A DNA stretch of 64,000 nucleotides from a bacterium 1XD21-13 (lineage in GTDB: Bacteria > Bacillota > Clostridia > Lachnospirales > Lachnospiraceae). Location: positions 1 to 64,000 of the forward strand of contig QZDX01000007.1 of the NCBI GenBank assembly GCA_009917555.1, written 5' to 3'. Shown here one piece after another: positions 32,305 to 41,638 of this stretch. The notes under the pieces are model-generated. The model made no database searches, had not been told where the DNA came from, and saw nothing but the letters and a program-made list of their open reading frames with translations. The position numbers and the translations under genes were made by a program. Positions within the stretch are counted from its first letter, which is position 1; each line of letters starts with the position of its first letter.

Positions 32305-34571
32305 GTCTGGCTTACCGTCTTCCTATCCTTCCTTTGAGAGCGGCGGGAGAGTATCCAAAGGACCAGGAAAAGGACCCCGGTAAGAAGAGAAATCAAATCG
32401 CCCGCCCGGTAATAGCCTGGAAGCTCAAAGCGTATGGTGATCGTATCCGTCGCGGTATCCGGCAGATGCACCCGCAGACGAATCAGTTCTCCATGGCTGG
32501 TTTTAAGGGAATTGCCTGCACTGTCATAGGCCTGGAAATGGGGATAATAGTTGTAGGGGGTGTCTACGTAAGCATCTGCGGAGGCATCCCCTTTGGAATA
32601 GGTAAATGCCGCATTTGTGCCTGTGCGGGAGCAGTCCGTAAGCGTAACATTCTCAGAGGGCGTAAAGGTTACATCCTGAAGCCACATTTTTCGGACGCTG
32701 AAATATTCCCGATTGTTGCTGATGAGATAAAGGGTATCCGTATCCATCACGTGATCCATTTGATTTTCCCAGGAGACAAAGGCAGGTGCATCATTGGAAA
32801 AGGAGGTAAAAAAGCTTCCGCTGGTGTATACCGTTAAAAGTCCGCAGACAATAAACAGCATCTGCCTGGAGTCCTTTGCCCGAAAGAAATCACAGATTCC
32901 AATGGCAGCGGTAAGACAGAGGAATAATGTGGCAAAGGGCAGGAAGCGGTAGGCAAACTGAATATTTCCTGCCAGCCGGTTGATGAGTCCGATGCGCTGT
33001 ACTGTTTCCCATGGAAAATAGCTGGAGGCAGCGTACAGGCACAGAATACCCATCACCAGGCTGTAAGCACCCAGCTTCAAGTGAAAGTCCTTGTGTTCTT
33101 TCCGTATATAGACAAACAAAAAGAGAATACACCCAAGAAGCAGGACGAGGCCGATGGAATAAGGCATCTCTCCGGTGAGCTCGCCTCTTCCCAAGGCTTC
33201 TCCCGCAGGATTGATGGCAGTGGGAGAGAGGACCTGGGCGGCATAAACGGAGTATCCCGCAAGATTTCGAACATCATTTAAGGCGCATACGGAATATCTC
33301 ATATGATCCAGGAATGGCAGGATAAACCACAGGTTAAGAAGCAGGGTGGAAACCGCTCCCAGGATCAAATGAAGCAGCCGCTTTTTATCCTTTAACCTCC
33401 TGATATTACACAGCCCGAACAGAAGCGAAAAGCCGATGGCCAGCTCTGTGGTAATCAGATGGGACTGGAACAGGGCCGTAAAAGCCAGCACGGCCGTAAA
33501 CCATCTGCGGGAATCCCCCAGAAACAGCTGGTACATGGCAAGGAGAAGCAGGGGGAGAAAGATCGTGGCCAGGATCTCCCCTGTGGCAGCTCTGGTATAC
33601 AGGTTGATAAAGCGATACATAGAAAGGGTATAGAGAAAAGCGGCAACAAGGCCCGGCCTCCTGGAACGGAACAGCCGGGAAAAGGAATAATAGGAAATTC
33701 CTGCTGTTGCAAAATTAATACTAATCAGCAAAAGCTTATAGCAGCCGATGGGGGACATTCCAATGATTCCCAAAAACGCAAAGGGGTAAAGGAAAAATTC
33801 GGGATAAAATACAGGAGACATATAGGAAAATCCCCGATACATTCCCGTATGAATCCGTACAGGAAATTGTCCTTGAGCCAGCTCATGGGAGAGGTTGAAA
33901 AGCCTTCCGTAGTGAAAAAAGAGATCATGCCCGTTTAAAAGCCAGGTAAAGCAGAGAGGAAGACAGGACCAAAGTGCGGCAAAGGCCAGAAGCACCAGAA
34001 CCTCCGGACGTACCCTCCTGCGGGTTCGATAAACAAAAAGCGCGGCGGAGGCCAGAAGCAGCAGGCCTGCGTAAATATAGGGGTCCCGATACAGGCCGTA
34101 CTGGGACATGAGATAAGCGCTGGCATATTCCGTGGCGCTTTCCGTGTGTACAAGGAATTGAACACACTGGACATATTCGTCAATGGAAAAGGTCAGGTGA
34201 ACCAGCTCTCCTGTTGTGGGAATGGGAGCGGAGGTCAGGACCTTGCCGGAGGTATTGTCCGGCTGAATAAAAAGAGGATCTACGACCTCTATCCGGTTGC
34301 CCTCCCCATGGGAACGGACGTCAAAGGTAATGTTGTAGGTTCCTTTTTTAAAATAATAGCGGTTGCTGGTAAGGGTGACGGAGCCGGCATGATCCGGAAT
34401 ACACAAAAGGCCGTTCTCCGTTTTCACAAGGCCGATGACATCCTCCGGATAATTCATTTCTTCCAGTGTAAAGGTGCGTTCCGTATAATCCTGAAAGGGC
34501 ATGAGCAGGATGACGAGAAAGAGTATCAGCGTAATCAGTAATTGACCCTTGTATTGTCGAAGCAGATTCAT
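32301..34571 (-). CDS. Large polytopic membrane protein, PTPS_related type
   Basis: A 756-residue integral membrane protein. An N-terminal helix is followed by an extracytoplasmic beta-rich domain (about 30-165), then about ten transmembrane helices (about 170-590) and a second outer domain (about 600-720) with a final helix. LLNGHDLFFHYGRL near residue 210 and YPEFFLYPFAFLG match the family named for a 6-pyruvoyl-tetrahydropterin synthase-related domain, whose members look like GT-C glycosyltransferases. It is homologous throughout to the protein at 44,712-47,006. The substrate is unknown; a role in surface glycan assembly is inferred from the neighbouring GT-C-like genes. Confidence 0.8.
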   Translation of the reverse strand: MNLLRQYKGQLLITLILFLVILLMPFQDYTERTFTLEEMNYPEDVIGLVKTENGLLCIPDHAGSVTLTSNRYYFKKGTYNITFDVRSHGEGNRIEVVDPLFIQPDNTSGKVLTSAPIPTTGELVHLTFSIDEYVQCVQFLVHTESATEYASAYLMSQYGLYRDPYIYAGLLLLASAALFVYRTRRRVRPEVLVLLAFAALWSCLPLCFTWLLNGHDLFFHYGRLFNLSHELAQGQFPVRIHTGMYRGFSYMSPVFYPEFFLYPFAFLGIIGMSPIGCYKLLLISINFATAGISYYSFSRLFRSRRPGLVAAFLYTLSMYRFINLYTRAATGEILATIFLPLLLLAMYQLFLGDSRRWFTAVLAFTALFQSHLITTELAIGFSLLFGLCNIRRLKDKKRLLHLILGAVSTLLLNLWFILPFLDHMRYSVCALNDVRNLAGYSVYAAQVLSPTAINPAGEALGRGELTGEMPYSIGLVLLLGCILFLFVYIRKEHKDFHLKLGAYSLVMGILCLYAASSYFPWETVQRIGLINRLAGNIQFAYRFLPFATLFLCLTAAIGICDFFRAKDSRQMLFIVCGLLTVYTSGSFFTSFSNDAPAFVSWENQMDHVMDTDTLYLISNNREYFSVRKMWLQDVTFTPSENVTLTDCSRTGTNAAFTYSKGDASADAYVDTPYNYYPHFQAYDSAGNSLKTSHGELIRLRVHLPDTATDTITIRFELPGYYRAGDLISLLTGVLFLVLWILSRRSQRKDRKTVSQT

Positions 34572-34714
34572 ATGCGTTATCTCCTGTATCGGGATTTTAA
34601 AAAGCTGGATAAACGAAAATAATTTCTTTCAATTATATCATAGGTATACGGCAAATGCTATTAGATAAAAATATAAATATCAAGAATATACATATCAGAA
34701 GTTTTATGCTATGA

Positions 34715-34743
34715 TTGTTGGGATAAGAAATATGTGGTATACT
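34715..34743 (+). promoter_or_regulatory. Promoter of purL
   Basis: TTGTTG (34,715-34,720) and TATACT (34,738-34,743) are separated by 17 bp. The remaining divergent spacer (34,572-34,714) is AT-rich; a TATAAT on the minus strand at 34,632-34,637 may serve the membrane protein gene. No purine riboswitch fold is visible. Confidence 0.6.
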
Positions 34744-34784
34744 AGGAATACTAAGGTAGTGCAGGAAAATACAGGAGGTCATAT

Positions 34785-37700
34785 ATGGGCATTGTAAGAA
34801 GAATTTTTGTGGAAAAGAAGGAGCCCTTTGCGGTTAAGGCGAAGGAGCTGCTGGAGGAGATCAGGAGCTATCTGGGGATTGAAGGCGTATCAGAGGTACG
34901 GGTGCTGATCCGCTACGATGTGGAGAATATCTCGGAGGAGGTATATCAGATGGCCTGCCGGACCGTATTTTCCGAGCCTCCGGTGGACATGCTCTATGAG
35001 GAGCAGTTTAAGACAGCAGAGAATTCCCGCATTTTCAGCGTGGAATTTCTTCCGGGACAGTTTGATCAGAGAGCGGATTCCGCCGTACAGTGTGTAAAGT
35101 TTTTAAAGGAGGATGAGGAGCCGGAGATTCGGACGGCGGTCACTTATGTGATTACAGGCTCCATTTCCGATGAAGAATTTGCTTCCATCAAAAGCTTCTG
35201 CATCAACCCGGTGGATTCCAGAGAGACGGATATGGTGAAGCCCGAGACCCTGATTACGGAATTTAAGGAGCCGGAGGATGTAAAGATCCTGGAGGGCTTC
35301 TGTGAGATGGAGGAGGAAGCCTTTCAGGAGCTGTATGAGTCATTTAGCCTTGCCATGACCTTCAAGGATTTTCTTCATATACAAAGGTATTTCCGGGAGG
35401 AGGAGAAGCGCGATCCCTCTATGACGGAGATTCGCGTACTGGATACCTACTGGTCGGATCACTGCCGTCATACCACCTTTTCTACGGAGCTTAAGGATGT
35501 GACCTTTGGGGAGGGCTATTACCGGAAGCCTCTGGAGGATACGTACCGGCAGTATCTTGCGGATCGGGAGGAGATTTTCAAGGGCCGCAAGGACAAGTTT
35601 GTGTGTCTGATGGATCTGGCTCTTATGGCTATGCGGAAGCTGAAGGCGGAAGGAAAGCTTGAGGATCAGGAGGAGTCGGAGGAGATCAATGCCTGCTCCA
35701 TAGTGGTGCCTGTGGAGATAGACGGAGAGACCGAGGAATGGTTGGTAAACTTTAAAAATGAGACCCACAATCATCCCACAGAGATTGAACCCTTCGGCGG
35801 TGCGGCCACCTGTCTGGGCGGAGCCATCCGGGATCCCCTGTCGGGACGAACCTATGTGTACCAGGCTATGCGCGTGACGGGAGCGGCAGATCCTACGGTG
35901 TCGGTGAAGAATACCCTGAAGGGCAAGCTGCCCCAGAAGAAGCTGGTGCGCGGCGCGGCCAGCGGCTATAGCTCCTACGGCAATCAGATAGGTCTGGCTA
36001 CGGGCTATGTGAAGGAAATTTATCATCCGGATTATGTGGCAAAGCGTATGGAGATTGGTGCGGTAATGGGTGCGGCGCCCAGGAAGGATGTCATTCGCGA
36101 GACCTCCGATCCGGGAGACTTGATTGTGTTGCTGGGCGGCCGGACAGGCCGTGACGGCTGCGGCGGAGCCACCGGATCATCCAAGGTCCATACGGAGGCT
36201 TCCATTGAAACCTGCGGAGCGGAGGTGCAGAAGGGAAATGCCCCTACGGAGCGGAAGATACAAAGACTGTTCCGGCGTCCGGAGGTGACACGTCTGATTA
36301 AAAAATGCAATGACTTCGGCGCAGGGGGCGTCTCTGTGGCTATTGGAGAGCTGGCAGCCGGACTTCGAGTAAATTTAGACCTGGTGCCAAAGAAATATGC
36401 CGGCCTGGATGGAACGGAGATTGCCATATCCGAATCCCAGGAGCGTATGGCGGTCGTGGTGGATAAAAAGGACGAGGAGGCATTTCTTGCTTTTGCAAAG
36501 GAGGAAAATCTGGAGGCTGTGACGGTTGCCCACGTGACGGAGGAGCCCCGTCTGGTTCTGCTTTGGAGAGGAAAAGAAATTGTAAATATTTCCAGGGCCT
36601 TTCTGGACACCAACGGCGCACATCAGGAAACTACGGTAGCTGTGGATCTGCCGGAGGAAGAGAAGAAGTATTTTGTAAGAGATGAGGTAGAGGATGTAAG
36701 GACCAAGTGGCTGGATACCTTGAAGGATTTGAATGTCTGCTCACAGAAGGGACTGGTGGAGATGTTTGACAGCTCCATCGGCGCAGGCAGTGTATTTATG
36801 CCCTATGGCGGAAAATATCAGTTGACGGAGACGCAGACTATGGTTGCCAAGCTTCCTGTTTTGAAGGGCAGGACGGATACGGTGACCATGATGAGTTATG
36901 GCTTTGATCCCTATCTGTCCAGCTGGAGTCCCTATCACGGAGCAGTGTATGCGGTGATCGAGTCTGTGGCAAGGATTGTGGCCTCCGGCGGGGATTATCA
37001 GAGGATTCGTTTTACCTTCCAGGAGTATTTCCGGCGGATGACGAAAGATCCCCATCGCTGGAGTCAGCCATTTGCGGCTCTGTTGGGGGCCTACAGCGCC
37101 CAGCTTGGCTTTGGCCTGCCTTCCATCGGCGGAAAGGACAGTATGTCGGGCACCTTTAATGAGATTGATGTTCCGCCTACCCTGGTTTCCTTTGCGGTGG
37201 ATATTGCCAGCCACAAGCATATGATTACGCCGGAGCTTAAGAAGGCTGGAAATAAGCTGGTGCTCATTTCCATAGACAGGGATGCTTATGATCTGCCGGA
37301 TTATGAGCAGATTAGGGACCTGTATGGGAGGTTCTTCCAGGATGTGAAGGCGGGCCGGATTGTTTCCGCCTATGCGTTGGACGGCAAGGGTCTGGCGGCG
37401 GCTGTCAGCAAGATGGCATTTGGCAATCAGCTTGGCGTGAAGCTTGAGCACAATGTGGATAAGAGAGATTTGTTTACCCCGGGCTTTGGAAATATTGTTG
37501 CGGAGGTTCCCGACGGCCGGGTGGGTGAGCTGGCGGTTACTTATACGCTGGTGGGCGAGGTGACAGAGAGCGGCTTTGCCTACGGCGATATGCATATTGA
37601 GATGGAGGAAGCCCTGGAAACCTGGACGGCTCCGCTGGAAAAGGTGTTCCCAACGATTGCGGTTCCCGGTAAGGAAAAGGCGGAGGATTCCCTGTACCGG

Positions 37701-38534
37701 ACAGATCAGGTATATGTATGCAGGCATAAGGTGGCAAGGCCCACGGTATTTATACCCGTATTTCCGGGGACAAACTGCGAGTATGACAGCGGCCGGGCTT
37801 TTGAACGGGCCGGCGCGGATGTGATTACCAGGGTATTCCGTAACCTGACCCCGGAGGATATTCGGGAATCCGTGGAGATTTTTGAAAAAGCCATTAACCA
37901 GGCTCAGATCATCATGTTCCCCGGCGGCTTTTCCGCCGGTGATGAGCCGGACGGCTCGGCCAAGTTCTTTGCTACGGCCTTTCAGAATGAGAGGATTAAG
38001 GAGGCTGTGACAAAGCTTCTGAAGGAACGCGACGGGCTGGCTCTGGGAATCTGCAATGGTTTCCAGGCCTTGATTAAGCTGGGGCTGGTGCCCCATGGAG
38101 AGATTGTGGGGCAGACGGTGGATTCACCTACTCTGACCTTCAACACCATCAACCGGCATGTGTCGAAGATGGTTTCCATTCGTGTGGCAGCCAATAAGTC
38201 TCCCTGGCTCCAGCTTGCGGAGGTTGGTAAGACTTATGTCAATCCGGCTTCCCATGGCGAGGGACGCTTTGTGGCAAACAAAGAGTGGATTGACAGACTT
38301 TTTGCCAATGGACAGGTGGCGACCCAGTATGTGAACCTGGAAGGAGAGCCCACCATGGACGAGTACTGGAATGTGAACGGCTCCTATGCGGCTATTGAGG
38401 GAATCACAAGCCCCGACGGCCGGGTTCTGGGGAAGATGGCTCACTCGGAGCGGCGGGATGAGGCTGTGGCCATGAATATTTATGGGGAGCAGGATATGAA
38501 GATTTTTGAGTCTGGGGTGGCGTATTTTAAATAA
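34785..38534 (+). CDS. purL: Phosphoribosylformylglycinamidine synthase, single chain
   Basis: A 1249-residue large-type enzyme of purine synthesis that converts FGAR, ATP and glutamine to FGAM. The PurS-like N-terminus, two AIRS-like halves (DTYWSDHCRHTTF near 216; NETHNHPTEIEPFGGAATCLGG near 320, here split in two blocks; SIGGKDSMSGTFN near 780) and a C-terminal class I glutaminase from about 985 are present. The latter has PVFPGTNCEYD, nucleophile GICNGFQ near 1087 and NPASHGEGRF. Single-chain forms of this length occur in Gammaproteobacteria and in some Clostridia and Bacteroidetes. AGGAGG precedes the ATG. Confidence 0.96.
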   Translation: MGIVRRIFVEKKEPFAVKAKELLEEIRSYLGIEGVSEVRVLIRYDVENISEEVYQMACRTVFSEPPVDMLYEEQFKTAENSRIFSVEFLPGQFDQRADSAVQCVKFLKEDEEPEIRTAVTYVITGSISDEEFASIKSFCINPVDSRETDMVKPETLITEFKEPEDVKILEGFCEMEEEAFQELYESFSLAMTFKDFLHIQRYFREEEKRDPSMTEIRVLDTYWSDHCRHTTFSTELKDVTFGEGYYRKPLEDTYRQYLADREEIFKGRKDKFVCLMDLALMAMRKLKAEGKLEDQEESEEINACSIVVPVEIDGETEEWLVNFKNETHNHPTEIEPFGGAATCLGGAIRDPLSGRTYVYQAMRVTGAADPTVSVKNTLKGKLPQKKLVRGAASGYSSYGNQIGLATGYVKEIYHPDYVAKRMEIGAVMGAAPRKDVIRETSDPGDLIVLLGGRTGRDGCGGATGSSKVHTEASIETCGAEVQKGNAPTERKIQRLFRRPEVTRLIKKCNDFGAGGVSVAIGELAAGLRVNLDLVPKKYAGLDGTEIAISESQERMAVVVDKKDEEAFLAFAKEENLEAVTVAHVTEEPRLVLLWRGKEIVNISRAFLDTNGAHQETTVAVDLPEEEKKYFVRDEVEDVRTKWLDTLKDLNVCSQKGLVEMFDSSIGAGSVFMPYGGKYQLTETQTMVAKLPVLKGRTDTVTMMSYGFDPYLSSWSPYHGAVYAVIESVARIVASGGDYQRIRFTFQEYFRRMTKDPHRWSQPFAALLGAYSAQLGFGLPSIGGKDSMSGTFNEIDVPPTLVSFAVDIASHKHMITPELKKAGNKLVLISIDRDAYDLPDYEQIRDLYGRFFQDVKAGRIVSAYALDGKGLAAAVSKMAFGNQLGVKLEHNVDKRDLFTPGFGNIVAEVPDGRVGELAVTYTLVGEVTESGFAYGDMHIEMEEALETWTAPLEKVFPTIAVPGKEKAEDSLYRTDQVYVCRHKVARPTVFIPVFPGTNCEYDSGRAFERAGADVITRVFRNLTPEDIRESVEIFEKAINQAQIIMFPGGFSAGDEPDGSAKFFATAFQNERIKEAVTKLLKERDGLALGICNGFQALIKLGLVPHGEIVGQTVDSPTLTFNTINRHVSKMVSIRVAANKSPWLQLAEVGKTYVNPASHGEGRFVANKEWIDRLFANGQVATQYVNLEGEPTMDEYWNVNGSYAAIEGITSPDGRVLGKMAHSERRDEAVAMNIYGEQDMKIFESGVAYFK

Positions 38535-38551
38535 GACTAAGGAGAAGACTG

Positions 38552-41500
38552 ATGGCTGTTAAGACCTTTCACACGGAAAAATTTGAATATTTTTGTAGTC
38601 GGGTCGTAATGGCTATCGGACTTCTGCTGTTTCTTTTCCTGTCTGTTTCCAGTCTATTGTATACAGAAGAATTTGAAGCCAATAATGTGGAACGATTGGA
38701 ACGGGTGAAGGACCCGGTGGTGTGGAATCTGCTTTGGCTGTTCCTTCTTTTACTGTTGCTTTTTTATGCCGGAAGATGGTTGCTTAGTGATGCCGCGAAG
38801 AAAGAGCGAAATATTCGAATACTGTTGGTTTTCACTTGTTGCTATGCTGTGGTTTATGGATTACTGTGGGCTTGGGCATGCAGGTGCAATCCTTTTGTGG
38901 ACTCTGAGATGGTTTCTTTGTTTGCAGATCAGCTGGCTCATGGGATTGATGCCTTAGGTCCCCATGAACTGAGCTACATAGTCTCTTATCCTCATCAGAT
39001 GGGCCTGATTGCTTTGATGGAACTGATATATCGCATTGCCGGCTGGGAGAATTGGCACATTCTCCAGGTTATCAATGGGTTTGCTGCAGGGGGAAGCGTT
39101 TTTACAGGCTATCAGATTGTAAGAAAACTAAGCAAAAATAGCGAACTAGGGGAGGTATCCTTTTTATTTTTGATGCTAGGCTGCCATCCTCTTTATATAT
39201 ATGTATCCTTTTTTTATGGAGAGCTTCTTTCCATTTTATTTACCCTTTTATCAGTATATGGCTTGTTGCGGTATCTGGAAAAGCAAGGCTGGAAGGAGAT
39301 GGCATTTATGGCGGCGTCAATTAGCATTGCCTGCCTGATCCGAAGCAATTGCTACATTGTGCTGGCAGCCATGGGATGTGTGTTTGTAGTGAAGGCAGTT
39401 TCAGGCAAAAGGCTTCTTCATATACTGGCTTTAGGTGCTTGTATAGCAGCATTTCTCGTCTCTCATACCGCATTGATTAAGGCATACGAGCCCCGGCTGG
39501 GAGTACCGCTGGACCAAAGTATGCCCTCTATCCTGTGGGTGGCTATGGGACTGCAGGAGGGAGTACGGCCGGCAGGGTGGTATAATGGGTATTCTTGGGA
39601 TGTGTATGTGGAGGAAACAGGAAAGGATCAAGTGAAATCAAAAGAGATAGCAAGGGCTTCTATTGAGGAATCTGTAAATATATTTCGGAATAATCCGTCC
39701 TATGAGGTTGATTTTTTTGGTAGAAAGATTTTTAGTCAATGGAATGAGCCTACCTTTGCCTCTCAGGTGGAAACAAACCATCGGGATGTGGAGAGGCCAA
39801 AGCTGGTGGACCGCTTATATAAGGGAGATCTTTGGAAACCTTTCGTGCATGTAATGGGGATTTATCAGTCTCTGATTTATATAGGAGCTTTTCTCTTCCT
39901 TTTCCTATGGAAGAAAAAGCATGTTCTGGTAGAACATTTGGTTTTATTGATTGTAATCATTGGTGGATTCCTTTTTTTTACCTTTTGGGAGGCCAAATCT
40001 CGCTATGTTTTTCCTTATTTTGTTCTGATGATTCCTATGGCAGCCATAGGCTTTGAACTTCTTTTTAAAAGGGTGCAGGTTTTTTGCGGGCAACATCAGG
40101 AGAAAATAGCTATCATTCAAAGAGCTGTAAAGACTTTGCCCGTAGAGTATTTGGAGCCTTTGGCCGAAAAGGTGATTTTGGTGGCGGCTGGGCTTCCGAG
40201 TGTGTTTCTTTTTATATATAGCTTGTTCTTTACAACTGGCTATGTGAGTAATGATTTGGAAATTCCAAGGGAAATAAATGATCCTTTCTTGTTGATCCTT
40301 ATATTTGTTTTGTTAAGTTTGGCTGTTTTGCATTTTGCGGGAAAATGGATTTTACAAAAGGAAGAGCATAGGAAACGTAATATTAATTATTTGCTGGGAG
40401 TTGTGCTGGCACACTGCTTTATTTTCTGTTTGTGCTGGAATTTATTTGCCGGAAGTGCTTTGCGGGGAGACCCCTTATATATTCATGCTTTGGCAGGAGG
40501 TTTTGCAAATGGAGATGTACCACCCAGTGCTATGGACTATCTATATACTTATCCTCATCAAGCAGGACAGGCGTTTTTACTGGAACTGGTATATCGTATT
40601 TTCGGATATGAAAATTTGTTGGCTTTTCGGATGTTAAATACAGTTGGTGTTCTGGCATTTGTGTTTTGTGGCTTTCAGGTTACAGGAGAGCTCTTTCACA
40701 GGGATGAAATACAGGTGAATTTTTTAATACTGTCTGCCGGTTGCGTTCCGTTCCTTATTTATACCAATGTAATATATGGTGAGGTTTTGGCGGTGGCTGG
40801 AATAGCCTTTGCCCTTTGGATGTTGCTGCTTTGGCTCAAGGAAGAACGTATCTGGCAGGTCCTGCTTATGATTTTAAGTTTGAGCTTTGCCGTATATATG
40901 AAAAATAATGCTTTGATTGCGGCCGTTGCGATTGGGGCTGTTATGCTGGTTAAGGCCCTTTCGGAAAAAAGAAAAAAGTTTGCACTTTGGGTATTTCCCA
41001 TGATTTTAGTGCTTTTTATTTCCCAGTCTGCCATGACAAATCTGTATGAGTCTCGCGGGGGCTGGCCTCTTGATCAGGCTATGCCTAAGAACCTTTGGAT
41101 TGCTATGGGACTTCAGGGAACAGGAGAGAATGCGGGCTGGTGGAATGAGTTTCCGGTAAAGGTTTATAAGGAAGATGCCAGCTATAATCCGGTGACTGCC
41201 CGTGAAATAGGAGATGCAGCAATCGCTCTTTCACTCCAAAGCTTTGGGGAAAATCCCATAGCAGCAGTTCGATTTTTCCAACAGAAGTTCGTTAGCCAGT
41301 GGAACAATGCGGACTATGGATGTCAGGTGACAGCAGGGAGTCCAAAAACACCAGGATTGGAATTTTGGATGAACGGGTATCATTCCCTGATTTTTTTAGG
41401 AGTATCCTGTTTTGCTATTTTGCGACTTCGAAGGAAGCAGAAGATAGAGGCAGTGTTGCCTTTGCTGATTCTTCTTGGTGGCTATCTCTTTCATATTTTT

Positions 41501-41638
41501 TGGGAGGTTAAGGGACGTTATGGTCTGTTTTATTTTGTTCTGGTGCTGCCTGTAGCCGCAGCCGGACTTTGTGATTTGACGCAATATATTCGAAAGAGAA
41601 AAGAGAAGAGGTATGAACAAAAAAAGGAATCCATTTAA
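38552..41638 (+). CDS. Two-module GT-C-like membrane protein (tandem fusion)
   Basis: A 1028-residue protein with about 20 or more transmembrane helices in two homologous halves. Each half has an acidic loop after the second or third helix (VDSEM near 115; RGDPLY near 633), a YPHQ motif (near 147 and 668), WVAMGLQ/WIAMGLQ followed by a GW motif (near 325 and 848), SQWN (near 394 and 914) and WEAKSRY/WEVKGRY (near 478 and 983). The same set occurs once each in the next two genes. The layout resembles GT-C glycosyltransferases of the PMT/ArnT kind that use lipid-linked sugars. It starts 17 bp after purL with AAGGAG upstream. Substrate unknown. Confidence 0.78.
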   Translation: MAVKTFHTEKFEYFCSRVVMAIGLLLFLFLSVSSLLYTEEFEANNVERLERVKDPVVWNLLWLFLLLLLLFYAGRWLLSDAAKKERNIRILLVFTCCYAVVYGLLWAWACRCNPFVDSEMVSLFADQLAHGIDALGPHELSYIVSYPHQMGLIALMELIYRIAGWENWHILQVINGFAAGGSVFTGYQIVRKLSKNSELGEVSFLFLMLGCHPLYIYVSFFYGELLSILFTLLSVYGLLRYLEKQGWKEMAFMAASISIACLIRSNCYIVLAAMGCVFVVKAVSGKRLLHILALGACIAAFLVSHTALIKAYEPRLGVPLDQSMPSILWVAMGLQEGVRPAGWYNGYSWDVYVEETGKDQVKSKEIARASIEESVNIFRNNPSYEVDFFGRKIFSQWNEPTFASQVETNHRDVERPKLVDRLYKGDLWKPFVHVMGIYQSLIYIGAFLFLFLWKKKHVLVEHLVLLIVIIGGFLFFTFWEAKSRYVFPYFVLMIPMAAIGFELLFKRVQVFCGQHQEKIAIIQRAVKTLPVEYLEPLAEKVILVAAGLPSVFLFIYSLFFTTGYVSNDLEIPREINDPFLLILIFVLLSLAVLHFAGKWILQKEEHRKRNINYLLGVVLAHCFIFCLCWNLFAGSALRGDPLYIHALAGGFANGDVPPSAMDYLYTYPHQAGQAFLLELVYRIFGYENLLAFRMLNTVGVLAFVFCGFQVTGELFHRDEIQVNFLILSAGCVPFLIYTNVIYGEVLAVAGIAFALWMLLLWLKEERIWQVLLMILSLSFAVYMKNNALIAAVAIGAVMLVKALSEKRKKFALWVFPMILVLFISQSAMTNLYESRGGWPLDQAMPKNLWIAMGLQGTGENAGWWNEFPVKVYKEDASYNPVTAREIGDAAIALSLQSFGENPIAAVRFFQQKFVSQWNNADYGCQVTAGSPKTPGLEFWMNGYHSLIFLGVSCFAILRLRRKQKIEAVLPLLILLGGYLFHIFWEVKGRYGLFYFVLVLPVAAAGLCDLTQYIRKRKEKRYEQKKESI

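Noticed and set aside
34572-34784. Purine riboswitch before purL
   Set aside because: No three-stem purine aptamer pattern or terminator is visible; only an ordinary promoter.
36741-38096. 451-codon open frame antisense to purL
   Set aside because: It lies wholly inside purL, which is a complete conserved gene; the product has no recognisable pattern, and long antisense frames are common opposite genes with this codon use.
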